Positions 1 to 10,100 of a stretch of 64,000 nt of DNA are shown here, one piece after another. The translations under genes and the position numbers were made by a program. The notes under the pieces were generated by a model. The model was not told the DNA's origin and did no database searches. It worked only from the letters and a program-made list of their open reading frames with translations. The DNA comes from Apodemus sylvaticus (Eukaryota; Chordata; Mammalia; Rodentia; Muridae), in contig NC_067482.1 of NCBI RefSeq assembly GCF_947179515.1, positions 75,939,080-76,003,079 of the forward strand, given 5' to 3'. The stretch's first letter is position 1, and every line of letters begins with the position of its first letter.

Positions 1-1321
1 GTACCACTCCATAGTTTTTAGGCCAATCAGTTTAAATTATTGGAGCCCACGCTCAGTGGACCAATTAGTTTCCTATAATGTCTACAGCTGCGTGAACTCC
101 TGCTTAGGGGTAATGGCATAAGTTTACAGAAGCAAGATAAGCTTAGCCCATTTCCAGTTACCCTATGAGGCCTTTGTGCTAGGTCTAAACAAAGGGTGGG
201 CTCTGGAATATGACCTTTTACCTAGTTTCTAACAAAACGAGATAGCATTTTAAACTCCTGATTTCTTGGGGTCATTAGAGTTAGACTGTATTATTTTCTA
301 TCCTTTCAGAGGGATGGCCTCCCCTCTCCTTCCCATCTTTAATTTTGTCTGTAAATCTGTAAAAGGAAGTGAGGGCACACTCTTATCAGGTGTCTCCAAG
401 CAGAGCACTCACACTGCGGCCTCTTTGAGCTGTTGCAGCCCTGACCTGTGCAAGCAGCAGGCCCAGTCATTGTCTGCTCTAGTGTGACCTTCCCAGGGCC
501 TTATAAAGTGGCTCCTGTCATCTGAAAGGGAGCCCGCAGTGCCCACCTTAGTTACTGCGGTCATAATGCTATCCTTTCTTCGCTGAACCTCCCCTGCTAG
601 GGATGAGAAGGCAGCCCTGGTGGAGGACAGGTTTCCCAAGGGAGCAGCGGGGAGTAACTGGGCCCCCACCCACCCGAGGCCCCGGCAGGGAGCAACAGCC
701 AGAGCCAATGTAACTGCAACTTTGGAAGTCAGACTCACACAGAGAAGACCTAAATAGCTGCCTCCTGGGGGAGGCTGAAAGCGGGGGACGGCGAGCTCTC
801 ACAGAAACGTCAACTTTTTTAAAAATATGTTTTCAGTAATTGCTGTTCTGCGTCAAGTTTCAGCCTGGTGGGAGTTTCCTGTCAGAATTACTAAGTAGGT
901 GTTCCTGACAGACAAGATAATCACCCCTGTGTAGGGGTGAGATGCTCAGCACTGATCCCTGATCCCCATGCCCAGGTGAGGTGCCTCCTGGGTCTGCTAG
1001 AACAGGCGGCTCTGACAGGGGGAGGCGCCTGTGTGGGGCAGAGGCAGCAAGGACTCTGCAGGCAGCTGCACACCGCAAGTGGAGTATGCAGCCCACACCA
1101 GTCCCTTCAGGGCCAGGACCACCCTGCCCTGTCAGCAGTATACTAGAGGGGAGGGCTATCTGCTCTGAGCGGCCTGGAGGGGCCTTCTCTCCCCAACCTC
1201 AACCTTAGCACCTTTCAGCAGCAGCTGAGTCGACCTGGCTGACCTCTGGTGTTTAAGGAGACACAGTCTCATCCTCTCATTGTCACTGGGGGCTTTGGGA
1301 TTTTGTTGTTTCATTTTGCTT

Positions 1322-1519
1322 AGATTTATTTTTATGTGTATAAATGTATGTATGTATGTATGTATGTATGTATATTTACCTGGTACTCAAAGAAGTCAGA
1401 AGAGGTGTCCTGGAACCTGAGTGTCAGATGGTTGTGAGCCATCACATAGATGCTAGGAATTGAACCAAGGTCCTTTCAAGAGTAGCCAGTGCTCTTGACC
1501 ACTAAGCCATCTCTCCAGC
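1322..1519 (-). repeat. B2/B3-type SINE
   Basis: Read on the minus strand it begins with the tRNA-derived head (GGCTGGAGAGATGGCTTAG) and the box-B-like GGTTCAATTCC. It ends in a TACA-rich tail, seen on the plus strand as a TGTA tetranucleotide run at about 1346-1372. It is diverged, so the exact subfamily is uncertain. Confidence 0.8.
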
Positions 1520-1552
1520 CTCAGCATTTTTGGGGGGTAGGAGATTTGTTTG

Positions 1553-1703
1553 TTTGTTTTTTGAGCCTGGGTCTCACTCTGTAGTCCTGGTTGTCCAGGA
1601 GCTACCTCACTATGTAGATCAGGCTGCCCTTGAGTTCACAGAAATCACCTCCCTCTGCCTCTGGAGTGCTGGTATTTAAGGTGTGTACCACCATGCCCAG
1701 CAT
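1553..1703 (-). repeat. B1 SINE
   Basis: The minus strand carries the 7SL-derived B1 body: GCTGGGCATGGTGGTACACACC near the 5' end, and a stretch corresponding to CTACATAGTGAG in the middle. It lies next to the B2-type element and in the same orientation. Confidence 0.8.
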
Positions 1704-1780
1704 GGCAAGTTATTTTTGAGGAGAGGCAGCATTCTCTGTGACAGAAGTGAGAACAAGAGAGAAATTGATCATCTGTCCTG

Positions 1781-2335
1781 CCATCTGTCAATCTATCTAT
1801 CCACCCACCCACCGATATACCTACCCACCCCCTCATGGATCCATCTAGGTATCCGTTTATCTATTCATCTATTGTCTATTCCTCTATTTATTCAACTAAA
1901 TACCTACTATCCATCTACCCATTTACCCATCCACCCACTCACCCATGTATATCTATCCACTTATTCATCCATCCATCCACCCATCCACCCATCCATCCAT
2001 CCATCCATGTATCCATCCATCCATGTATGCATCCATCCATCCATGTATCCATCCATCCATGTATCTATCCATCCATCCATGTATCCATCCATCCATCCAT
2101 CCATCCATCCATCTGTCCATCCATCCATGTATCCATCCATCCATCCGTCCGTCCATCCATCCACCCATCCATCCATGCATCCATGTATCCATCCATCCAT
2201 CCATCCATCCATCCATCCATCCATCCATCCATGAATCCACCCATGCTTCCATCTTTCTACTCAACCAGCTCTCCATCTATGCACTCATTTATCTACTCAT
2301 CCGTCTGTCCATCTACCCACTCATCTATCTATGCC
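1781..2335. repeat. Long interrupted (ATCC)n microsatellite
   Basis: This is about 550 bp of ATCC units with interspersed ATCT, GTCC, ACCC and TGTATCC variants. The repeat is open in several frames on both strands, giving artificial PSIH or WMDG peptides that are not genes. The flanks are the more degenerate ATCT/ACCC variants, and the purest core is at about 2080-2232. Confidence 0.95.
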
Positions 2336-2639
2336 TCATATCCCTTTCTGAGCAGCAAGAAGCATAATCCCTGCTCTCAGAGAACACACAGCTAGGAGGA
2401 GAAAGACACAGACAGAACCCACAGAAGAAGATGCACAAGAGACCATAAAGTCTACTGTGTGGGTGTGGGAAAGAACTGACTAGCTTGCAGTTCAAAATCA
2501 TCAAAGGAGCACAGATGAGGGTTTAGAGACAACACCCAGGTAAGACTTGAAATCAAGGTCAGAAAGGTGCTAGAGAAGTGACACTGTCATTTGTATTTAG
2601 GTTGTTGAGGGCTTTTGGTGATGGTGGTGGTGGTGGCTT

Positions 2640-2791
2640 TTGTTTTAACGTTCTTTGAGTCATGGCTTTAGTTCAGACTAGCTTGAAACTCACTCTGTAC
2701 TTTCCAGGCTGGCCTCAAATTCATGATCCTACCACTTCAGCCTCCCAAGGGCTGGGGTTACAGTTACAGATGTGCATCTCTAACCCTAGCT
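2640..2791 (-). repeat. Old B1-like SINE
   Basis: A diverged 7SL-derived element on the minus strand. The segments equivalent to CTTGAACTC, CAGGCTGGCCTCAAATTCA and GGGCTGGGGTTACAG are recognisable, and the poly(A) side is degraded. Confidence 0.6.
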
Positions 2792-3575
2792 TGTCTTTGA
2801 AAGATAATATAGAACCCATTTCCAGGTATAACAGGGTCAAGTCAGGGCCCAAATGTTGAGGATATAAAAGGTCATGAGAAATGTGGAAATTATTGAGTAC
2901 CACAATGTCACGTTATTAAAAGGGGACCTATGATATCTACCTGGGGTGGGACGATCAGAGGTGGAAAGAGACATACAGAGCTGTGTGAGTTGGGAAAGGG
3001 GGTCACTCTGAGGACCTTTACTTGACACACAGAGAAACAGAAAGATTAGTTCCAGGATCTGGAATGGTAAGTGGTGAGAAGCAGTGAGGGTCCCAGGTTG
3101 CCCATGAGGGACGTCAAATGAGGATGGACTTATTTTAAGGAAGCTCTGGGGTCCTGGTGAAAGGATAAAAGCTGGAGACAGGGTAGCCAAGACATGGGTC
3201 TAGCGAATGACAGAGATGCCTCTATGCATGTCTGTCAGCCAGAGTCACTACCCCCAGCTACTCGCAGCTGTCCCTCTGGAGAACCTTGGCCAAATATTTC
3301 CCTGTAATCCAGTGGAGAAGCAGCATGGAATACCTAAGGGGCCCGCCCTGGAGGTGAGGGAGTGGGAGGTGGATTTGAGTCTCCAGGGCTTCTACTTGAT
3401 TAGATGGAAACTGGGTAGATTCCAACCTGGAAGGAATCTGAAGTCCTTTACACTTCACAAGTCCTCACCCCTCCTTCTCTCCCTTCCTTACTTTCTCTCC
3501 CTTACCTCTTCTTACCTCCTCTTTCTTCTCAGGGAGAATTGGCCTTTGCAGTAAGGAGATAGAAGATAACTTGAG

Positions 3576-3578
3576 TTT

Positions 3579-3622
<44 letters not shown>

Positions 3623-3624
3623 TC
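3576..3624. repeat. (TTTC)n microsatellite
   Basis: A pure run of about 12 TTTC units. It directly abuts the A-rich tail of the following minus-strand SINE and probably expanded from that tail. Confidence 0.95.
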
Positions 3625-3799
3625 AAGATTTATTTTATTTTCTATGTGAGTACACTATAGCTATCTTCAGACACCAGAAGAGGGCATCAGAACCCATTAC
3701 AGATGGTTGTGAGCCACCATATGGTTGCTGGGAATTGAACTCAGGACCTCTGGAAGAGCAGCCAGTGCTCTTAACCTCTGAGCCATCTTTCTGGCCCTA
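3625..3799 (-). repeat. B2-family SINE
   Basis: On the minus strand it starts with the tRNA-like head (GGCCAGAAAGATGGCTCAGAG) and contains TGAGTTCAATTCCCAGCAAC and ACCATCTGTAATGGGTTCTG. It ends in an A/T-rich tail. The consensus match is good, so it is a relatively young copy. Confidence 0.85.
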
Positions 3800-4119
3800 G
3801 ATATTTTTTTCTTAAGGTTTAAGAGTAAAGGCAATGTCAGTATTTGATCTGTTTGTCCCTCGAGTCAATTCTCTATTTGGTCACCCTCCTTTTACTACCC
3901 TTTTAGGGATTCCTTCTACCCGTCTCTTCAATCCTTTCTACATTGGGTCTTGTACTTGTCTGTTTCTTTTTTTGTTTATTTTCCTACTTTGGGTGAGCCT
4001 TTGTGCCTGACTTTGACTAACCCTCATGAAGTTCTCTCCCATTGTCCAATAGTTTGGCTGGGTATAGAACTCTAGGTCAGAGGTCATTTTTCTTCTAATA
4101 TGAAACTGTTGTTCTGATC

Positions 4120-4262
4120 ATCTTTCTTTTTTATATTAAAGACAAAGTCTCACATTGCCCAGGCTATCCTCAAACTCACTATGTAGCTAAGGATATCCCT
4201 GAATTAATGATACTCTTGTCTGTAATCCTCAAGTGCTACAATTTCAGCTTCTGCATGCCTTG
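4120..4262 (-). repeat. Degraded B1/PB1-like SINE
   Basis: Segments such as CCCAGGCTATCCTCAAACTCACTATGTAGC on the plus strand are the reverse complement of a B1 body. The element is heavily diverged, and its boundaries are approximate. Confidence 0.5.
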
Positions 4263-4567
4263 GGCCAGGCAAGCACTTTAACAATGGACTTGCCCCACAC
4301 CCACTGTCTTTCTTTTTTAAGTATTGTTGTTGGGAAACCTAAAGATGATCTATGACTTTTCTGTTATTTATTTTTCTCTTTTAAAATGGGCTTGTAAAAT
4401 CTTCTTGCATTACATATTTTTTACATGTGTGGCTATGACATGTATGGTTTATTTTCATTCTTTCTAAGAGTCCATGCCCCATGGACTCTTCTAACCTGAC
4501 AACTGTCCATCCCTTTTGTGCCTAGAAATTGTCTTAAATTGTTAATTTTAAAGTGAACTAGTCTCCA

Positions 4568-4748
4568 TTTTCCTGTGCCTTCCTGCAGGGTAGGTGCATG
4601 CAAACACTGAGTGTGTGGGCACACAGATGGCCATTGGAGGACAACTTATGGCTAGTTACCTCCCTCCTCTCACCATGTGGATCCCAGGGTTTGAACTCGG
4701 GTAGTCTGACTTGGCTGCAAGCACCCTTACCTCTTGAGCCGTCTCACC
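4568..4748 (-). repeat. tRNA-derived rodent SINE (B2/B4 group)
   Basis: On the minus strand there is a tRNA-like head (GGTGAGACGGCTCAAGAGGT), then GAGTTCAAACCCTGGGATCC and AAGTTGTCCTCCAATGGCC. The exact subfamily is not assigned. Confidence 0.6.
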
Positions 4749-5704
4749 TCTGTGCTGTCTGAAACTTCTGGTAATTAAATACTAGGTCTCTTGAGTTAGC
4801 AATCAAGTTTTTCCCTTTCTGTTAACCATCTCCTTGTAACCTGAACCCACTTTCTCAGAGTTTCCTTCAATCATTTTATCATTGCTTAGGGTTTTGGGTC
4901 AATAGCTCCTTTTGCTTCCTACCATGTCTTATGCTTCACATCATCGTGTGTTATATACGTCCGTGGACTCATCCCACGGTCTCACAGTTTCTGTTGTCTC
5001 TGTAATGACATCTCCTGTCATTTTCTTTCACTGTGTGCACTTTCCACTCGGGCTTGTTTATTTGTTTGTACCCAGGCATGCCTCTGACCTCGCCACACGC
5101 CTCCTTTCTGTTTTCTCCCAGGTGCTTCTCTGTGGCCGGCTGTTTCTGTTTCTCTTTCCCACCAGGAGCATCTCTTGGGTTTGAGAGACCCATGACAAGG
5201 AGTGTGAAGTTTAGAGGCTGACAGGACGCTTCTTCCAGGGTACCCATTTCACTGTGGATTCTCTTCAGACTAAGAAAAGGGCTGGCAGCCCTCCATCCTC
5301 TCACACTCTTCCCCTTCGTAACTGCGACAGCACTCCCAGCCTGCAGCACTCCTGGGAAGGATGTAGGCAGCGAATCTTGAGCAGAGGTGTCACAGTTAGC
5401 CTTCCAACCACCTCTGCCTGTGGGAGGCAGTCTTGGAACCTGAGGCAGCCTGGCTCCTGCCTACACCTGGAGTGCATGCACCAAAAGACTGGAGAGGGGT
5501 CAAGACAAACCTCTGTCCTCTGAGGCTGTCGCACATTGCTAGGCTTGTTACAGTTACACGGATCTGAGCAAATACGCAGGGCTAGTGCATTAAACATTGA
5601 CAGCCACGCCGCTGGGAGCCACGCCACTGGGGGCCTGTGCTTCTGGGGAAGTTAGATGGCTAGGGACTGGCTTCACATTTTATCTGAAACAACTAGAGAA
5701 AATA

Positions 5705-5826
5705 AATGAAGCAATTGTCCTTAAGATCTCAGACAATTGGGAGATAGCAACAGGTTGGTCTCAGAGTTCAAGGCGAGCCTGGTCTACATAGTTGAGTTCC
5801 AGGTCTACTGTATAAGATCCTGTTTC
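5705..5826 (+). repeat. B1-type SINE fragment with A-rich tail
   Basis: Plus-strand similarity to the second half of B1 (AAGGCGAGCCTGGTCTACAT, then GAGTTCCAGG). It is followed by an A/C-rich stretch to about 5905, which includes AAACAAACAA and CAAAAACAAAA runs. Confidence 0.65.
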
Positions 5827-5937
5827 ATCTAAACAAACAAAGCCACAAACAAAAAAACCCGGGAAAAACAAACAACAACAAAACCCCCCAAAACAAAAAC
5901 AAAATCCTCTCTCCTATCTGAAAGAGAGATGTTTTTA

Positions 5938-6058
5938 GGCTAGGCATAGTGGTGCACACCTTTAATCCCAGTACCTGGGAGGCAGAGGCATACAGATCTC
6001 TGAGTTTGAGGCTAGCTTGGTCTACATAGTGAGTTCCAGGATAACCAAAGCAACAAAC
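5938..6058 (+). repeat. B1 SINE
   Basis: Plus-strand B1 starting with AGGCTAGGCATAGTGGTGCA and containing CACACCTTTAATCCCAG and CTTGGTCTACATAGTGAG. It is only moderately diverged and lies about 790 bp upstream of the Lrpap1 start codon. Confidence 0.85.
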
Positions 6059-6439
6059 CAAGAAAAGATTTCAGAAAACAGGTGCTAATGTCTGCAAACC
6101 AGCAGGGTTCCAGATAGCCTGAATCCTTTCTGTGGAAATGCAAAATACAGCTTAAAACTATATATATCATGGACTCCCCCAAATATCCCCTACCCTTGTC
6201 CTCCATGTCTCTCCCCATTGGAGACCCTTTCGGGTCACCCTTACCATTTGACTCTTCTGCCTGTCCCTCCTGGGCCCAAACTATTCTGGTGCCTGTACCA
6301 GAACCCCTGGGTTCCTCGAGCACCAGGTTGTCTCCAGGACAGGCCAGGTCAATTGGATTTTCTCCAGGGCTGAAGGTACAGAGACTAGGCAGGTACACAA
6401 AGCCTTTCAAACAGAAACTGCGCGGAGGGGAAGTGTCTA

Positions 6440-7110
6440 GGATGAGATAGCTGCTCCCAGGTTTAAATCATCTCCCGCCGCACTTCTTGCCTAATTACGA
6501 GGAGTGGAGCAGTGCGTAAGTGCGCAGATGAGACCGAGTAGCCCCAGTTCGGCCGCAGGGCTCGGCTTTCCCAGCTTCGTCTCCTTAAGGGAGCCCGGAG
6601 TCCGGCTGGAGAGTTCTGAAGGTTGCAGACCCAGCTAGAAAAGGCTTTGGGATCTTTGCTCTCTGCGGGCGGTGGGCAGGGCAGAGCCAGAGACCAAAAA
6701 GTGGGCCGTCATATGGGCGGGGCCTGAGGTGGGCGGGGTCGGATTGAGAAGGGAGGCGGGGCCTGGAGGGGACCTATTGGTGGGCTGGTTGCAGGTGGGC
6801 GGTCCTACAGGGCCCAGGCCTGTCAGTCTGCTAGCTCTGCAGAGGAAGATGGCGTCTCGAAGAGAGAGGGTCTCTACGCTGCCCCGGCTCCAGCTGCTAT
6901 TGCTGTTGTTGCTGCCGCTGCTGCTTGTGCCCCAGCCCATAGCAGGCCATGGAGGCAAGTACTCGCGGGAGAAGAACGAGCCCGAGATGGCCGCCAAGCG
7001 CGAGTCCGGGGAGGAGTTCCGCATGGAGAAGCTGAACCAGCTATGGGAAAAGGCCAAACGGGTGAGCGGGGCCAGGGAGACGCGCGGGGATGGGGGCTAG
7101 CAAAGTGACG
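6440..7110 (+). promoter_or_regulatory. Lrpap1: Lrpap1 CpG-island promoter and first exon region
   Basis: Base composition changes here to GC-rich and CpG-rich, unlike both flanks. GC boxes (GGGCGG or close) are visible at 6715-6720, 6731-6736, 6754-6759 and 6797-6802. A reverse CCAAT box (ATTGG) is at 6776-6780. I see no TATA box near the start codon at 6849. This suits a TATA-less, Sp1-type housekeeping promoter, as expected for a ubiquitous ER chaperone. The transcription start is inferred to lie between about 6780 and 6845. Confidence 0.8.
6849..7061 (+). CDS. Lrpap1: Lrpap1 exon 1, coding part
   Basis: Codes residues 1-71: the signal peptide, starting MASRRERVSTLPRLQ and followed by a leucine run, and the start of mature RAP (YSREKNEPEM). 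The start codon sits in AAGATGG, a good Kozak context. The exon ends AAACGG|GTGAGC in phase 0. Confidence 0.96.
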
Positions 7111-10100
7111 CGTGTGAGCGAAAGAGAGCAGGCCCCCGATCTAGATGCCAGCGTAGTCGCTGGGACGGGGGACGGCCTACCCTTTGTACTGCCCCTCTTT
7201 AAATGCCAGGTGGGCCATCTTGACCTCACTTTTAATAAGAGACCCAAAAGCCCAGAACTTAGTACTGGTTGTAAGGGGCTGTGGTTGCCTTTAGTGCAAT
7301 TCCAATGAATGACACCCACCCTTCCTAGCTGTGCACACTTCTGCCCCAAAAGCCAATTTTCCAAAGAGCCAGTTATTCAGTTGGAGGTAGCTGGGTGCTT
7401 TGTACATAGGGTCTGGCTTGCAAGTCTTATATCTGTATTTACTTCGATGAAAGAAGAAAAACAGGTGACCTGAGATAAGACAGAACCGAGACCGCAGAAG
7501 CCGCTGTTGCTAGTGGAGCTGGTTAATTTGGGTAAAGTATTTCCTGAGGGGTTTGAAATTCCTTAGTATAAGTAGACAAAACCCTAGACCTGGGGAAGGC
7601 TGAAGTCAGATTTAGCAGCTATGCTAATCTCTCTTCCTTTTGAAATGGAGATATCCAGAGCCTGAGGGCTGGCCTGGAATTTGGGTCCCCTCCCTAATTA
7701 CTCTCCAGGACTGTTCTTGGGCTTTTGTTTAGGTATTTATTTATAAACTGACTGTCTGTGCCTCTGTATCTTCCTTGATAGCTTGAAGAGGGAAGAGGGT
7801 CACCCTTTAGCCCTCCAGCTTAAACATTCCTGAGTTTGAGAGGAGAGTAAATAATTTGCAAACTAAGAGTGAGTTTTAAAAGAAAACCATGGAGAACTTT
7901 GGCCCTAGAGGATTAGGATGGAGAGAGAGTTGGGAGGTCAGCTTCAGGGGAAGGGGAGTGGTTCCTCACAGACCACCCCACAGCTTAGTGCCCAGCCCGT
8001 GTCTTTGGGAGACTGCTTCAAGAGGGCACCAGTGTGCTGTGTCCAGCCTGCAAAGGTTTGGGACAGCCCTGTGGCCTGGAAAAGCAGTTCAGCTTTCTGG
8101 AGAAAGGCCCGCAGCCCAGCTGGGAGTAGATGTGTGAAGGGCTTCGGAGCAGTGGGAACCATCTAGAGTAAAAGGCTTGCTGTCCGTGACAGTCATCTCC
8201 AGTGCCCACCGTGATGACTGTGCTTCCAATAAGACGATGGGGCCGTGAGGCCATTAGCGGACACTGTTGAAGACTTTAGGAAGTGTAGCCTGGTATCCAT
8301 AGGTCCTGGGATCGCTTTTGTTCAGAAGGTGGCCCCAAGTCCTCCACATGCACGTTCAGGTTACTTTCTCAGACCTACTGTGGCAGGTCACCTGTCCTCT
8401 GTGCCTTCATGGTCCCTTGAGCCTCCGCCATAGCCACTGATCTGTGGTAGCATCCAATTATATTTCTCCTGATTGTCCATAGTTCCAAGTCACTGTTAGG
8501 ATGACTGTTCTCTTCATCCTGTCTAAGCCTGTCTGTCTGTCCTTCCAGCCTCCAGCCCTAAAGTTCAGCAGAGGATGCGTGTTCGCATTTTCTGCTGAAC
8601 GGATGGGGACAGTCTTCCAGGTGCCTCCTTCCTTTAGAGAATGTCTTGTGTCTATCTACTTCCAAGCAGCCTAGGCCTTGTGGGCACAGGCTGAGTTTTG
8701 CTGTGTTACCTTCTAGACATGGAAGCTTCCAGCTAGGTCCTACCTGCTAGGTTACCTCTGCTCAGGGGGAGAGAGCACCAGGTTCTTATCTTTCTTTTTT
8801 CTCTCTTTTTTTTTTAAAGATTTATTTACTTATTATATGTAAGTACACTGTAGCTCTCTTCAGACACTCAGAAGAGGGCATCAGATCTCATTACAAATGG
8901 TTGTGAGCCACCATGTGGTTGCTGGGATTTGAACTCAGGACCTTTGAAAGAGCAGTCAGTGCTCTTAACCCCTGAGCCATCTCTCCAGCCCTGTTCTTAT
9001 CTTTCATGTAAACATGTAAATATTTGGGATGGGCTTTCTGCCCTTCTGGGTGACAGTTATCAGAGCAATCAGCTCCCATCCTTCCTGCTTGAGGTAGATA
9101 AGGGGCTCACCCCAGCCTTTCCTGGGTTATAGCCTTTTGGGGGTTCTCAGTGACCTTCCTTCACCATCCAGGGAGGTTTTATCTTGTATGTTAGAAAAAG
9201 TGTGGCAGGGCTCTTTGCCTTGCCCCATTCCCAAGCCACCTTTAGAAGAACTGAGGTCTGTCTTGATGCTCCAGGGAGTGGAGTCAGCTATGGGAGAGCT
9301 CTGCAGAGGGAGTGTGGACACCATCATTCCCATTGTCTCCATCCTCCTCCATCTTGTGAGATTAGGCAATCTGAGACTAGGGGGAGGGGGGCGTTGCTTC
9401 ATATCCTGACTCTGGCACTACCCGGTTCCTGTTTCATAGACAGGCTTAGGATGATGAGCTGGGAGCCAGTCAGTGGGGGATTGGGGCACGTCTGTCCTGA
9501 TTCAGCGATTTGACGTGCCTAGTATGTTGCAAGATGAACACACTGGGCAGTGTGGGGAGCAAAGGACTCTCCTTGGAGTTGGGGTCGGGGAACCTCCACA
9601 GGTTACCACATCCTCTCAGAGACCCAGTTTCATCCTCTTAGACAAAATGTACTCAGATTGCAGGAGCTGACTTTTCAGGCCCCCAGGAGCACAGTCCTTC
9701 TGACGGACTGATTTTGAGATAGGATCCCCCTGTGGTAGTATGCCTGCTATGTATGTACAAGGCCCTAGATCTGGTCCTAGCACCTCAAAATAAAAATGTT
9801 AGATTGTATTGGCAAGTTTTTTATAAATTTAATCTTCTACTATGTGGTAATTCTTTTTCTTCTCCTACTTCTTGTAAAAATTACCTATTTCCCCACCAAG
9901 TCCAGCCCTTCGCTGGTGTATCCTTTACCTGGTCCATAGCTCTGGTGTCGGGGTCAGAGTGGGAAAGGTGTGGAACCTGCTGCAGGCTACCGACAGCCCT
10001 TGGCTTCCAGACCTGGGATTTCTAGACCTTGCCTCAGCCGTGTCTTTAGCTGGGCTCCTAACATAGGGTGTCAGTCTTTGAAGGCCTTGTGTGTCTTATC

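Larger units (their letters stand above)
1..6440. other. Intergenic region upstream of Lrpap1, no gene seen
   Basis: I find no exon chain with conserved protein similarity here. The open frames are short, overlap one another on both strands, and mostly sit in SINEs or the tetranucleotide repeat. The interval holds several B1 and B2-type SINEs, a TTTC run and a long ATCC microsatellite, listed separately. The part from about 3800 to 4130 and 4750 to 5500 is AT-rich and looks like old repeat remnants, which I cannot assign to a family. An untranslated or lowly expressed RNA gene cannot be excluded from sequence alone. Confidence 0.6.

Noticed and set aside
1683..2395. Several overlapping open frames of 87-186 codons on both strands, rich in PSIH or WMDG repeats
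   Set aside because: They are translations of the ATCC microsatellite, which lacks stops in several frames. There is no splice structure and no conserved protein similarity.
6672..6848. An upstream in-frame start for Lrpap1 at 6672
   Set aside because: The codon there is GTG, not ATG. The ATG at 6849 gives the known signal peptide and a 360-residue protein. I kept only a low-interest note.
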